NCBI RefSeq assembly: GCF_947499945.1
Contig: NZ_CANMQD010000002.1
Location: 372,001-436,000, forward strand
DNA: 64,000 bases
DNA from: an uncultured Sulfitobacter sp.
Lineage (GTDB): Bacteria > Pseudomonadota > Alphaproteobacteria > Rhodobacterales > Rhodobacteraceae
Reading direction: 5' to 3'
The notes below the pieces were generated by a model. It saw nothing but the letters and a program-made list of their open reading frames with translations, ran no database searches and was not told the DNA's origin. Positions 37,567 through 46,244 of this stretch are shown piece after piece. The position numbers were made by a program, and so were the translations under genes. The first letter of the stretch is position 1. Every line of letters begins with the position of its first letter.

Positions 37567-38123
37567 GGCGTCTGGCACTCGCCCTCACATTGATCTTGCC
37601 AGCAGGCGTACAGGCGCAGGATGCGGGGTCGTCAGCTTGGGACCGGATCTATGCCGTGGCATCCCATCCGCGCTGCACAAATTGTCACGTCGGAGAGAGC
37701 GGGCGGCCTGCGTGGGATGACCTTGGCTATGCCAAGGACAGTGTGCACGGAATGAACATTGTTGCAGGCGAAAGCAGAATTGGGGCAGAAAGTATTCCGT
37801 GCCGCGTCTGTCACATCAGTGCCGAAGGCGCGAATAATGTGCCGCATGCCGCACCGCAAATTGACGAGGCGTGGCGTTTGCCGCCTGTTGAATTAGCGTG
37901 GCGTGGAAAGTCTAGTGTCGAGGTATGTCAGCAGTTGCGCCATCCTGAAGCGAATGATGGCTTCGACATGGCTGAACTGGCTGAGCACGTGCGCACGAGT
38001 GCTTTTGTTAACTACGGCTTCAAACCCGGTGCAGGGCGCAACGCCGCACCTGGAACCACCGAAGAGTTGGCGGAGGACCTGGAAATTTGGGCGGCGGCAG
38101 GTACACCTTGCGTAGGTGACTAG
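37563..38123 (+). CDS. Diheme c-type cytochrome, periplasmic electron acceptor
   Basis: A 186-residue protein with signal peptide (LALALTLILPAGVQA) and two heme-binding CxxCH motifs, CTNCH (about residues 39-43) and CRVCH (about 80-84). The start overlaps the iorB stop by four bases (ATGA), so it is coupled to the molybdenum hydroxylase. The obvious role is to accept electrons from the Tat-exported IorAB complex in the periplasm and pass them to the respiratory chain. A C-terminal cysteine pair member (TPCVG) is also present. Function is inferred from motifs and coupling. Confidence 0.85.
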   Translation: MRRLALALTLILPAGVQAQDAGSSAWDRIYAVASHPRCTNCHVGESGRPAWDDLGYAKDSVHGMNIVAGESRIGAESIPCRVCHISAEGANNVPHAAPQIDEAWRLPPVELAWRGKSSVEVCQQLRHPEANDGFDMAELAEHVRTSAFVNYGFKPGAGRNAAPGTTEELAEDLEIWAAAGTPCVGD

Positions 38124-38676
38124 AACTCTGGTTGAGGTCCTCTACTTTTGGGTTCTTTTCCTATTCCTTTGGGATTTAGATCTGTAGGGCTTCATCTGGA
38201 GCTATTTCCAAAAATTTGTTCCTGATAGGCCGACAGCCAGTTTTACGCCTGTGCTTTATTTTTGTCTGTGCTCCGGCGACCAATTTTAGGGTTGCGCTAT
38301 TGTCACAAACCTTTGGCATAAGAAAGACGCCCTGAAAGTTCTGATATTTGTGCTAATGGCCGCCCAGTTCTACGGCTGGCACCCCCGCTCAATCCGCAAT
38401 TAAATCTGCAGTAAACAGTATGCAAACATTTCGATCACATCTTTTGTGTTTTCGGGGCCTGTGATCGTAAGGCTTCACGATGTGATTTTCCGAGCTTTAC
38501 CGTCTGGGCAGCGTGTGGCTACTGATCGGTGGGCTTATGGGCGGCACTTCACTGTTGTTGCCCAGAGCCCAATATGGCTTGGGACGTTTCCAACTTTTCT
38601 GGGCACGCCACTCCGTGCCGATATTATGGCGCGATTGTTCTTGACCCATGGCCTGCTTACGGCTCACCTCTGGAAT
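38124..38676. other. Intergenic region between cytochrome and PLP-lyase genes (553 bp)
   Basis: No credible gene, tRNA or repeat was found. An open frame from 38446 reads into the downstream PLP-lyase gene, but its 77 extra residues look unlike the family and no good ribosome site precedes them. The first half (38130-38420) is AT-rich and probably holds the promoter of the lyase-M24-racemase operon. Confidence 0.4.
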
Positions 38677-39714
38677 ATGGATATTTTGCATATTACCCGC
38701 CCCGCGCCGCTTTCCGGTCTTGATGACATCCCGCTACCGTCCCGTGATGCGCCGCGGGCGCAGGCATTGGTTGCGCGTTGCCCTGTGGCGAAGGTGACGC
38801 CACTGGAGGCGTCAGTTGCCATTGCCACACAAGCAGGCGTGCAGGACGTCTGGATCAAGGATGAGCGTGGGCGCATGGGGCTGGGCAGTTTCAAAGCGCT
38901 GGGCGCGGCTTATGTCATCGCCTGTGATGCGCAGGATATTGACGTGAGCGGACGCACCTACGTCACCGCGAGCGCGGGCAATCACGGTATGTCTGTCGCA
39001 GCGGGGGCAAAGGCGTTTGGCGCGGCGTCAGTTGTCTATATCGCGCAGACAGTGCCCCAGAGTTTCGCGTCACGGCTGGAAGAGCAGGGCGCACAGGTCG
39101 TCCGCGAGGGCGAGACCTATGAGGACAGTCTGAAAGCGGCGGAAAAGGCCGCTGATGACAATGGCTGGGACCTGCTGTCGGATGGGTCATGGCATGGCTA
39201 TACAGAGCGCCCTTACCGTTTGATGGAAGGCTATACTGTACTTATGGCAGAGGCGATTGAGCAACTGCCCGAGATGCCCACGCATATTTTCCTACAAGCA
39301 GGCGTTGGTGGACTTGCCTGTGCTTGTGCTGCGTTGGCGCGGCAGACATGGAGTGACACGCCCCGCATCATTGTGGTTGAACCGCATGCTGCTGCCGCGC
39401 TGCATGGGTCTATCGCGGCAGGCAAAGCGGTTGAGAGCAGCGGCCCCGTTTCAGACATGGGACGGCTTGATTGCAAGATGCCCTCGCTCATTGCGCTGAA
39501 AGGGTTGGCACAGGACGCAGATGATTTCGCGCTGATCACGGAGGCGGAAGGCCAAGCAGGGGCAGGGCTTGCAATGGTTGCGGGCTTTGGCTCGTCCCCG
39601 TCGGGCGCTGCGGGTATTGCGGCGCTGATTGCGTTGGATGATGCGCAACGCGATGACCTCGGGATCACGGCACAATCACGGATTTTCTGCGTGCTCAGCG
39701 AAGGCCCCGCCTGA
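38677..39714 (+). CDS. PLP-dependent lyase, diaminopropionate ammonia-lyase/threonine dehydratase-like (EutB-type)
   Basis: A fold-type II PLP enzyme of about 345 residues. The PLP lysine lies in GSFKALGAAY, the phosphate-binding loop of the cofactor is AGVGGLACAC, and SAGNHGMSV is the conserved cofactor/substrate loop. DGSWHGYTERPYRLMEGYTVL resembles YgeX-type diaminopropionate ammonia-lyases rather than threonine synthase. The start is uncertain: 38677 is used, and ATGs at 38626 and 38446 are in frame. Its stop overlaps the M24 peptidase start. Because of its neighbours it can also be compared with EutB of ectoine utilisation; the substrate is not determined by the sequence. Confidence 0.8.
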   Translation: MDILHITRPAPLSGLDDIPLPSRDAPRAQALVARCPVAKVTPLEASVAIATQAGVQDVWIKDERGRMGLGSFKALGAAYVIACDAQDIDVSGRTYVTASAGNHGMSVAAGAKAFGAASVVYIAQTVPQSFASRLEEQGAQVVREGETYEDSLKAAEKAADDNGWDLLSDGSWHGYTERPYRLMEGYTVLMAEAIEQLPEMPTHIFLQAGVGGLACACAALARQTWSDTPRIIVVEPHAAAALHGSIAAGKAVESSGPVSDMGRLDCKMPSLIALKGLAQDADDFALITEAEGQAGAGLAMVAGFGSSPSGAAGIAALIALDDAQRDDLGITAQSRIFCVLSEGPA

Positions 39715-40850
39715 TGCAGCGCGGCTTTGCGCAAGCGGAGTTTGAAAACCGCACCCGCCGTGCCCAAAAGATGATGGAGACGGCAGGCCTTGATGCGCTT
39801 TTGCTCACCACTGAGGCCGATGTGCGCTATTTCACAGGATACCTCACGCGGTTCTGGGAAAGTCCGTCGCGCCCTTGGTTTTTGGTGGTCCCGAATGAGG
39901 GCAAACCGATTGCGGTGATCCCGTCCATTGGCGCGGCGCTGATGGGGCAAACGTGGATTGATGATATTCGGACATGGCGTGCACCCGATCTGGCTGATGA
40001 CGGCGTAAGCCTGCTCACAGATACATTGAACGCTTTTGCAAATATCGGGACGCCGATGGGATATGAGAGCCATCTGCGTATGCCGCTGGCTGATTGGGCC
40101 CGGGTGCAGGCGGGACTGCGGCCTTCTGTGAGCGATGATGCGGGGATCGTGGCGCGGCTTCGGTCTGTCAAATCCGACATAGAGATTGCCAAGATTGAAC
40201 ACGCTTGCACCATTGCGGGCCGTGCCTTTGCCCGCGTGCCAGAGATTGCCGCAAAGGGTGTCCCCCTGTCGCGTGTGTTTCGTAATTTTCAGCGCTTGTG
40301 TCTGGAGGAGGGGGCGGATTGGGTTCCCTACCTTGCGGGTGGCGCTGCACAAGGCGGGTATGGCGATGTAATCTCACCAGCCAGTGATGCGGCTCTTGCG
40401 CAAGGTGATGTGCTGATGCTCGATACCGGTCTCGTTTGGGACGGATATTTTTGCGACTTTGATCGCAATTTCAGTCTGGGCGCGCCGACACCGCAAACTG
40501 AAGCAGCCTATGCGCGTCTGATTGATGCCGTTGACGCCGCAGCGGATATCGCACGGGTCGGCACCACCGCCGCACAGCTTTTTCACGCGATGGACAGTAT
40601 TGTGACAGGGGGCGCAGGCGGTTCTGAGGCGGGGCGGCTGGGGCATGGTTTGGGGATGCAATTAACAGAGGGCCTTTCGCTGGTTCCTGACGATCAGACG
40701 GTGTTGGAGGAAGGGATGGTGATCACGCTTGAGCCCGGGATTTCCGTTGAGGGCGGCAAAATCTTGGTCCATGAGGAGGACATCGTGATCACGGGCGGTG
40801 CGCCGCGCTTTTTATCGCCGCGTGCGGGGCGCGAGATGGTGCAGGTGTGA
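39714..40850 (+). CDS. M24 family metallopeptidase / Xaa-Pro dipeptidase-like hydrolase (EutD/DoeA-type candidate)
   Basis: A 378-residue pita-bread-fold hydrolase. All five metal ligands are visible: D in DTGLVWDGY, D in FCDFDRN, H in GRLGHGLG, E in TLEPGIS and E in VHEEDIV. The N-terminal creatinase-like domain is present (LLTTEADVRYFTGY). Members include Xaa-Pro peptidases and ectoine hydrolase; neighbours point to the latter group but do not prove it. It starts in the stop of the PLP-lyase gene and its own stop overlaps the start of the racemase-like gene. Confidence 0.87.
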   Translation: MQRGFAQAEFENRTRRAQKMMETAGLDALLLTTEADVRYFTGYLTRFWESPSRPWFLVVPNEGKPIAVIPSIGAALMGQTWIDDIRTWRAPDLADDGVSLLTDTLNAFANIGTPMGYESHLRMPLADWARVQAGLRPSVSDDAGIVARLRSVKSDIEIAKIEHACTIAGRAFARVPEIAAKGVPLSRVFRNFQRLCLEEGADWVPYLAGGAAQGGYGDVISPASDAALAQGDVLMLDTGLVWDGYFCDFDRNFSLGAPTPQTEAAYARLIDAVDAAADIARVGTTAAQLFHAMDSIVTGGAGGSEAGRLGHGLGMQLTEGLSLVPDDQTVLEEGMVITLEPGISVEGGKILVHEEDIVITGGAPRFLSPRAGREMVQV

Positions 40851-41584
40851 CCGACTATGGCTACTCCCGTATTGCGGACGGATCTGCGCCGTTGGGCATG
40901 ATTGTTTTACAAACTGATGAGACGATTGAGGGCGATCTGCGCCGCATGTTTCCCATCGAGCAGCCCATTTACGTCAGCCGTGTGCCAAGTGCTCCCGAAG
41001 TCACGCCAGAGAAATTACGCGCTATGTCTTCTCATCTAACAGATGCAGCGCGGCTTTTGCCAAATGCTTTGCGCTATGCTGCAATCGGATATGGCTGCAC
41101 TTCGGCCTCTGCGCAGATCGGGTCCATACAGGTGGCCAAGTTGATTGGTGAGGGTGCGCAGACCGGACATGTCACCGACCCGCTCAGCGCTTTGATTGCA
41201 GCATGCCGCGCCATGGATGTTACGCAGCTTGCGTTTTTATCACCCTACACGGCCGATGTGTCTGACCGCTTGCGCGACGCATTGGATAAGGCAGGCATCG
41301 CCACACCTGTTTTCGGTAGCTTCAACGAGGCCAATGAAGCGAGTGTTGTGCGCATCGCACCGCACTCCATTGTCGAGGCAGCGTATGATCTTGTGGCTCG
41401 GGGTGGGACACAAGCGGTGTTTTTATCCTGTACCAATCTGAGGACATTGGATGTGATTGACCAAATCGAGGCGCGGACAGGGTTGCCATGTCTGTCGAGC
41501 AATCAGGTCTTGGGGTGGCAGATGGGCAGACAAGCCAACGTGAAAACATGGCTTCCCGGAGTATTGGGGCGCAACGTGCTTTGA
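40847..41584 (+). CDS. Asp/Glu racemase-superfamily protein, maleate isomerase/arylmalonate decarboxylase-like (EutA-type)
   Basis: A 245-residue protein of the aspartate/glutamate racemase fold. The two catalytic cysteines are visible in GYGCTSAS and LSCTNLRT, as in maleate cis-trans isomerase and EutA. It overlaps the M24 gene by four bases (GTGA), making a tightly coupled three-gene unit with it and the PLP lyase. The corresponding EutC (cyclodeaminase) and EutE (deacylase) genes are absent. The start is GTG at 40847. The substrate is unknown. Confidence 0.83.
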   Translation: MTDYGYSRIADGSAPLGMIVLQTDETIEGDLRRMFPIEQPIYVSRVPSAPEVTPEKLRAMSSHLTDAARLLPNALRYAAIGYGCTSASAQIGSIQVAKLIGEGAQTGHVTDPLSALIAACRAMDVTQLAFLSPYTADVSDRLRDALDKAGIATPVFGSFNEANEASVVRIAPHSIVEAAYDLVARGGTQAVFLSCTNLRTLDVIDQIEARTGLPCLSSNQVLGWQMGRQANVKTWLPGVLGRNVL

Positions 41585-41633
41585 AGATGCGTATTTTTGA
41601 CGGGTGCAGGTGAGAAATCCACCGCAGACCATC

Positions 41634-41662
41634 TTGACGCTCTGGCATTGATGACATACCCA
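41634..41662 (+). promoter_or_regulatory. Candidate promoter for tRNA-Gly
   Basis: A TTGACG box at 41634-41639 is followed after 17 bp by TACCCA (41657-41662), 10 bp before the tRNA. The -35 box is good, the -10 box is weak. Supported by position only. Confidence 0.35.
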
Positions 41663-41672
41663 ATGCAGGTGC

Positions 41673-41747
41673 GCGGGCGTTGTGTAATGGTTAAGACCTC
41701 AGTTTTCCAAACTGAAGATGAGGGTTCGATTCCCTCCGCCCGCTCCA
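41673..41747 (+). tRNA. tRNA-Gly (anticodon TCC)
   Basis: A 75-nt tRNA with encoded CCA end. The acceptor stem GCGGGCG pairs with CGCCCGC, discriminator T precedes CCA. The anticodon arm is TCAGT-TTTCCAA-ACTGA, giving anticodon TCC, which reads GGA/GGG glycine codons. The T arm contains GGTTCGATTCC. The D arm (GTAATGGTTAAGAC) is also normal. No integrase or direct repeat of its 3' end lies nearby. Confidence 0.95.
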
Positions 41748-41845
41748 CTCTTTCTTACAGCAATTGCAGCATGCGACAGCGCAACGCTTGACCCCGCATG
41801 ATCCGCACGCCACTAAGCGCTGCACGATTTTATAAAGGACAGCGC

Positions 41846-43648
41846 ATGGCGGATACTCCGACGCCCCCCCCCTCGGCTACAGAAGAGCGCGCGCGCTCGC
41901 GCAAGATTGGTGCATTGGGTGCTTTGCTCCCCTTCCTGCGGCCTTACCGCTTGCTCATGGCCGGGGCTCTGACGGCGCTGGTGGCGACGGCGATGATCTC
42001 GCTGGCTTTGCCTTTGGCGGTGCGCCGCGTTGTGGATACGTTCAACGTGGGCGAGGAGGCGCTGCTGGATCAGTATTTCATTGCTGCCCTCGCGATTGCG
42101 GGCCTGCTCGCCGTGGGGTCTGCGCTGCGCTATGCGCTTGTGACGCGGCTGGGGGAGCGTGTGGTTGCCGACATTCGCAAGGCGACATTTGACCGCGTGA
42201 TTTCCATGAGCCCAGTTTTTTATGAGCGGATTATGACGGGCGAAGTCCTCAGCCGCATTACCACTGACACTACGCTGATCCTCAGCGTTATCGGTTCGTC
42301 GATCTCCATCGCGCTGCGCAACTTCCTGACGTTTGTGGGCGGGTTAATCCTGATGCTGCTTACCTCGGCCAAACTGGCGGGGTTAGTGCTGCTGATTGTG
42401 CCTGCTGTTGTGCTGCCCATCCTTTTCCTTGGCCGCCGTTTGCGTGTGCTAAGCCGTGAGAACCAAGACTGGATCGCGGCCTCCTCCGGCAATGCCTCCG
42501 AAAGTTTGACTGCCGTACAAACGGTTCAGGCATTCACCCATGAGACGGCAAGCCGTGCACAGTTCGCCGACATGACAGAGCACTCGTTCGAGGCTGCGCG
42601 GCGCCGTATCCGAACCCGAGCTTACCTTACTACCATTGTGATTTTCCTTGTTTTTTCTGGCGTCGTTGGCGTGCTTTGGATTGGTGCGCGTGATGTGCGC
42701 AATGAAGTGATGACTGTTGGGGCGCTGATCCAGTTCCTGATTTATGCGGTAATGGTCGCGGGTGCTGTTGCTGCCCTGTCAGAGATTTGGTCCGAGTTGC
42801 AACGCGCGGCAGGAGCAACCGAGCGTTTGGTTGATTTGCTAGAAACCCAAGACCCCGTGAACGATCCTGCCGCAGCAAAGATTTTGGCAGAGCCGGTGCA
42901 AGGTCATATCCGGTTTGAAGATGTGAATTTCCGCTATCCCTCAAGGCCAGAAACTGCCGCCCTTGATGGGATCACGCTGGAGATCAAGCCGGGCGAGACT
43001 GTTGCATTTGTTGGACCATCGGGTGCCGGTAAAACAACCATCATCCAGATGATTTTGCGGTTCTATGATCCGCAATCTGGGCGCATCACATTTGATGGCG
43101 TTGATCTGCGCGACCTCAAGCGGGACGCGTTTCGCCGCCAGATCGCATTGGTGCCCCAAGACCCTGTGATCTTTGCCGCCTCCGCACGCGAGAACATCCG
43201 ATTTGGTCGCCCGGAAGCGACAGACGCCGAGATCGAGAGTGCCGCGCGTGCCGCCGCCGCTGATGAATTCATCGCCAAGCTGCCCGAAGGCTATGACAGC
43301 TACCTCGGTGAGCGTGGGGTGATGCTGTCTGGCGGCCAAAAACAACGCATCGCCATTGCGCGTGCCATTTTGCGCGCGGCTCCTGTGCTGCTGCTGGATG
43401 AGGCGACCAGCGCATTGGACGCCGAGAGTGAGCGGGCCGTGCAAGCGGCAGTGGAAGAGTTGAGCGCGGGGCGTACAACCCTGATCGTGGCACACCGTTT
43501 GGCGACTGTGAAAAAGGCGGACCGCATTGTTGTGCTTGAGGCAGGGCAGATTGTGGACACGGGCACCCATGATGATCTGGTGGCTAAAGGGGGGCTTTAT
43601 GCCCGTTTGGCACGACTTCAATTCACGGACGGAATTGCGGCAGAGTAA
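41846..43648 (+). CDS. ABC transporter, fused membrane and ATPase domains (MsbA/lipid-exporter type)
   Basis: A 600-residue ABC half-transporter. Residues about 1-330 hold six transmembrane helices of the ABC exporter (ABC_membrane) domain, the rest an ATPase with Walker A (GPSGAGKTT), Q-loop, signature LSGGQKQR and Walker B (VLLLDEATSALD), and the D-loop/H-loop (VAHRLATV). The start at 41846 has AAAGGA upstream; the long frame starting at 41798 gives a different N-terminus. It works as a homodimer. The cargo is not visible, and MsbA, lipid-exporter and multidrug functions are all possible. Confidence 0.92.
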   Translation: MADTPTPPPSATEERARSRKIGALGALLPFLRPYRLLMAGALTALVATAMISLALPLAVRRVVDTFNVGEEALLDQYFIAALAIAGLLAVGSALRYALVTRLGERVVADIRKATFDRVISMSPVFYERIMTGEVLSRITTDTTLILSVIGSSISIALRNFLTFVGGLILMLLTSAKLAGLVLLIVPAVVLPILFLGRRLRVLSRENQDWIAASSGNASESLTAVQTVQAFTHETASRAQFADMTEHSFEAARRRIRTRAYLTTIVIFLVFSGVVGVLWIGARDVRNEVMTVGALIQFLIYAVMVAGAVAALSEIWSELQRAAGATERLVDLLETQDPVNDPAAAKILAEPVQGHIRFEDVNFRYPSRPETAALDGITLEIKPGETVAFVGPSGAGKTTIIQMILRFYDPQSGRITFDGVDLRDLKRDAFRRQIALVPQDPVIFAASARENIRFGRPEATDAEIESAARAAAADEFIAKLPEGYDSYLGERGVMLSGGQKQRIAIARAILRAAPVLLLDEATSALDAESERAVQAAVEELSAGRTTLIVAHRLATVKKADRIVVLEAGQIVDTGTHDDLVAKGGLYARLARLQFTDGIAAE

Positions 43649-43720
43649 TTCCCCCTTGCGCTTATGTGCCGCAGGGTGAAACACTCTGGGCACAAATCAA
43701 TCCATTCAGGGAGTATTCAA

Positions 43721-44152
43721 ATGGGTCTGTGGAGTTTCGTTAAAGGTGCTGGCAAAAAAGTTTTTGGTGGTGATGATGCCGCCGAAGTGTCCGGCGCGGC
43801 GTTGCAAGATGAATTGAAAGAGCTTGGCCTTGATGCCGAAGGTCTGGACATTAAAGTAGACGGCGACAAAGTGACTGTGACAGGCAAAGCTGCCTCACAG
43901 GAAATGCGCGAGAAGGTCATTCTGGCCGTGGGCAACGTCGAAGGCGTAGCTGCTGTCGAGGACGATGTGACAGGTGGCGAGGGCGAGCCTACGTTCCACA
44001 CGGTCGAGAAGGGTGACACCCTTTGGGCAATCTCGGAAAAGACCCTCGGCAATGGCGCACATTACGAGAAAATCTTTGAAGCAAACAAGCCGATGCTGAC
44101 CCATCCTGACAAAATCTATCCCGGTCAGGTGCTGCGCATTCCAGCGGCCTAA
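43721..44152 (+). CDS. kbp: Kbp-like BON-LysM protein (YgaU family)
   Basis: A 143-residue soluble protein, the same architecture as the Escherichia coli potassium-binding protein Kbp/YgaU: start MGLWSFVKGAGKKVFG, a BON domain (about 25-90) and a C-terminal LysM (about 94-141, HTVEKGDTLWAISEKTLG). The start at 43721 is preceded by AGGGAG. Kbp binds K+ and is thought to sense cytoplasmic potassium; no signal peptide is present here either. A terminator hairpin follows. Confidence 0.9.
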   Translation: MGLWSFVKGAGKKVFGGDDAAEVSGAALQDELKELGLDAEGLDIKVDGDKVTVTGKAASQEMREKVILAVGNVEGVAAVEDDVTGGEGEPTFHTVEKGDTLWAISEKTLGNGAHYEKIFEANKPMLTHPDKIYPGQVLRIPAA

Positions 44153-44159
44153 GAATACT

Positions 44160-44189
44160 GCTGTACCCCGCGCTTTATCGGGGTACAGC
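44160..44189 (+). terminator. Terminator after kbp-like gene
   Basis: Perfect 10-bp stem GCTGTACCCC/GGGGTACAGC with a 10-nt loop, seven bases after the stop codon. CCTT follows rather than a long U-tract. Confidence 0.65.
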
Positions 44190-44366
44190 CCTTCCGCATG
44201 GCGCGGACCATCCCCATATCTCCTTCACATGACTGACGTATGGGCAAGCAGCATCATAACGCTGCGTCCCGTGCCATGCTTTGCTTGAAATTTGGCGGCG
44301 GGCAGGTCATCGTCATGTGACAAATTACGCATGTCACAAAAGTGGCAGCACAGGGGAGGAAAACAC

Positions 44367-46244
44367 ATGGGATATTCTGGGATACCGGACCGCGACATTA
44401 TCGAGGCAGAGAGCGCGTGGGAAGACCGCGATCTGCACAAAACGCTGTATGGCATGCTTGCCAGCACCACTTCGAAATTTCCAAATCATAATGCCATAAG
44501 CTATCAGCTTCTTTCGGGTCCAAAAGATTTTGCCGAGACGCTGACATGGCAGACACTGCACGATAAATCCGTGCAGGCCGCAAACCTGTTTCGCAGTCTC
44601 GGGATCGGTCCAAAAGATGTTGTAGCCTATGTGCTTCCCAACACCAACGAGACGGCGATAACTCTGCTGGGCGGTGCAATCGCAGGTATCGTAAACCCTA
44701 TTAACCCGCTGCTCGACGCTGAGCAGATAGGCGCAATCCTGCGGGAAACGAACGCTTCCGTAGTTGTGACCCTTCGTCCGTTCCCAAAGACAGATGTAGC
44801 AGATAAAACAGCCGAAGCAGTTGCTCTCGCGCCGAATGTCAAAACCGTGCTCGAAGTTGACCTGCACCGGTACCTCACAGGTCTGAAAAAGATCATCGTG
44901 CCGTTGATCCGCCCCAAGCGGACTGTGCAGAACCAAGCGAAATACATGAACCTCAACGAGGAGATGGCGAAGCAGCCAAAAACCTTGCAGTTTGAGGATC
45001 CGCAAGAGGACCGTGTGGCCTGTTACTTCCACACGGGCGGTACAACGGGCATGCCTAAAGTGGCGCAGCACAAATATTCCGGCATTATCTACAACGGATG
45101 GACGGGTGCGCGTCTGCTTTATACAGAGAACGACGTGGCGATGTGTCCGCTGCCCTTCTTCCATGTGATGGGTGTGCATGCGGTGTTTATGGGCTGCGTG
45201 CATTCAGGTGCCCACATCATCCTACCTACCCCACAAGGGTATCGTGGCGAGGGTGTGTTTGATAATTTCTGGAAACTCTGCGAGCGCTGGAAAGTCACTT
45301 TCATCATCACTGTGCCGACTGCGATCTCGGCCAAGATGCAGCGACCGATTGATGCGGACCTGTCTACGGTTAAGACTGCTTTTTCCGGTTCTGCCCCGTT
45401 GCCGATGGAGTTGTTCAAGCGGTTCGAGAAGGCGACAGGTATCACCATTGTCGAAGGATACGGCCTGACCGAAGCCACCGTGCTTGTCTCGGGCAACCCC
45501 ACGGATGGCGTGCGGAAAGTTGGCTCCATCGGGGTCGAATTTCCTTATTCCAAGGTGCGGATAATCAAAGGGACGCCAGATGGCCCGATTGATGCCGAGG
45601 TCGATGAAATCGGCGAGATTTGCGTCTCCAATCCCGGCGTTTTCCCAGGCAATACCTATACCGAAGCGGATAAAAACATTGATCTCTACTATGATGAAAA
45701 GTTTTTGCGCACGGGTGATCTGGGGCGCAAGGATGAGGATGGATATATCTGGATCACTGGCCGCGCCAAGGACCTGATCATTCGAGGCGGTCACAATATT
45801 GACCCTGCCGATATCGAAGAAGCGCTTTTGGGACATGAAGCCGTGGCCTTTGCAGGTGCTATCGGTCAGCCCGATGCCCATGCCGGCGAAGTGCCTTGCG
45901 CTTTTGTTGAGTTGGTCGGTGGCGCGAGTGTCACTCCCGAAGAGCTGTTGGAATTCGCCAACAGCCGTGTGCATGAGCGTGCGGCCCAGCCCAAGAACAT
46001 AACCATAATGGATGAGTTGCCCAAAACCGCTGTTGGCAAAATCTTCAAGCCTGATTTGCGGCGCATGGCGATTACACGGGTCTTTAACGGTGCTTTGGAA
46101 AAGGCAGGCGTCGCCGCACGGGTTGATCATGTGATGGACGATAAAAAGCGCGGTCTTGTTGCTGTCATGGCGATGAATGGCGCGGATGCTGACTCTGTGA
46201 ACGAAGTGTTGGGCAGCTTTGTCACCCAGTGGGATGCCGCTTGA
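44367..46244 (+). CDS. Acyl-CoA synthetase (AMP-forming)
   Basis: A 625-residue ANL-family ligase. Motifs: HTGGTTGMPK (ATP loop), YGLTEATV, RTGDLGRKDE, GRAKDLIIRGGHNID and the catalytic lysine PKTAVGKIFK. It has about 90 more residues than the 533-residue ligase at 14233-15834, mostly in a region around 165-215. GGGGAGGA stands upstream of the chosen start. Its last bases overlap the hydrolase gene, so acyl activation and ester hydrolysis are probably coexpressed. The substrate may be a medium- or long-chain or cyclic acid. Confidence 0.9.
   Translation: MGYSGIPDRDIIEAESAWEDRDLHKTLYGMLASTTSKFPNHNAISYQLLSGPKDFAETLTWQTLHDKSVQAANLFRSLGIGPKDVVAYVLPNTNETAITLLGGAIAGIVNPINPLLDAEQIGAILRETNASVVVTLRPFPKTDVADKTAEAVALAPNVKTVLEVDLHRYLTGLKKIIVPLIRPKRTVQNQAKYMNLNEEMAKQPKTLQFEDPQEDRVACYFHTGGTTGMPKVAQHKYSGIIYNGWTGARLLYTENDVAMCPLPFFHVMGVHAVFMGCVHSGAHIILPTPQGYRGEGVFDNFWKLCERWKVTFIITVPTAISAKMQRPIDADLSTVKTAFSGSAPLPMELFKRFEKATGITIVEGYGLTEATVLVSGNPTDGVRKVGSIGVEFPYSKVRIIKGTPDGPIDAEVDEIGEICVSNPGVFPGNTYTEADKNIDLYYDEKFLRTGDLGRKDEDGYIWITGRAKDLIIRGGHNIDPADIEEALLGHEAVAFAGAIGQPDAHAGEVPCAFVELVGGASVTPEELLEFANSRVHERAAQPKNITIMDELPKTAVGKIFKPDLRRMAITRVFNGALEKAGVAARVDHVMDDKKRGLVAVMAMNGADADSVNEVLGSFVTQWDAA

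Noticed and set aside
38446-38676. 77-residue N-terminal extension of the PLP lyase
   Set aside because: It does not resemble the family, has no good ribosome site, and the protein is complete without it.
41673-41747. tRNA-Gly as an integration site
   Set aside because: No integrase, repeated 3' tRNA end or foreign-looking island was seen on either side.
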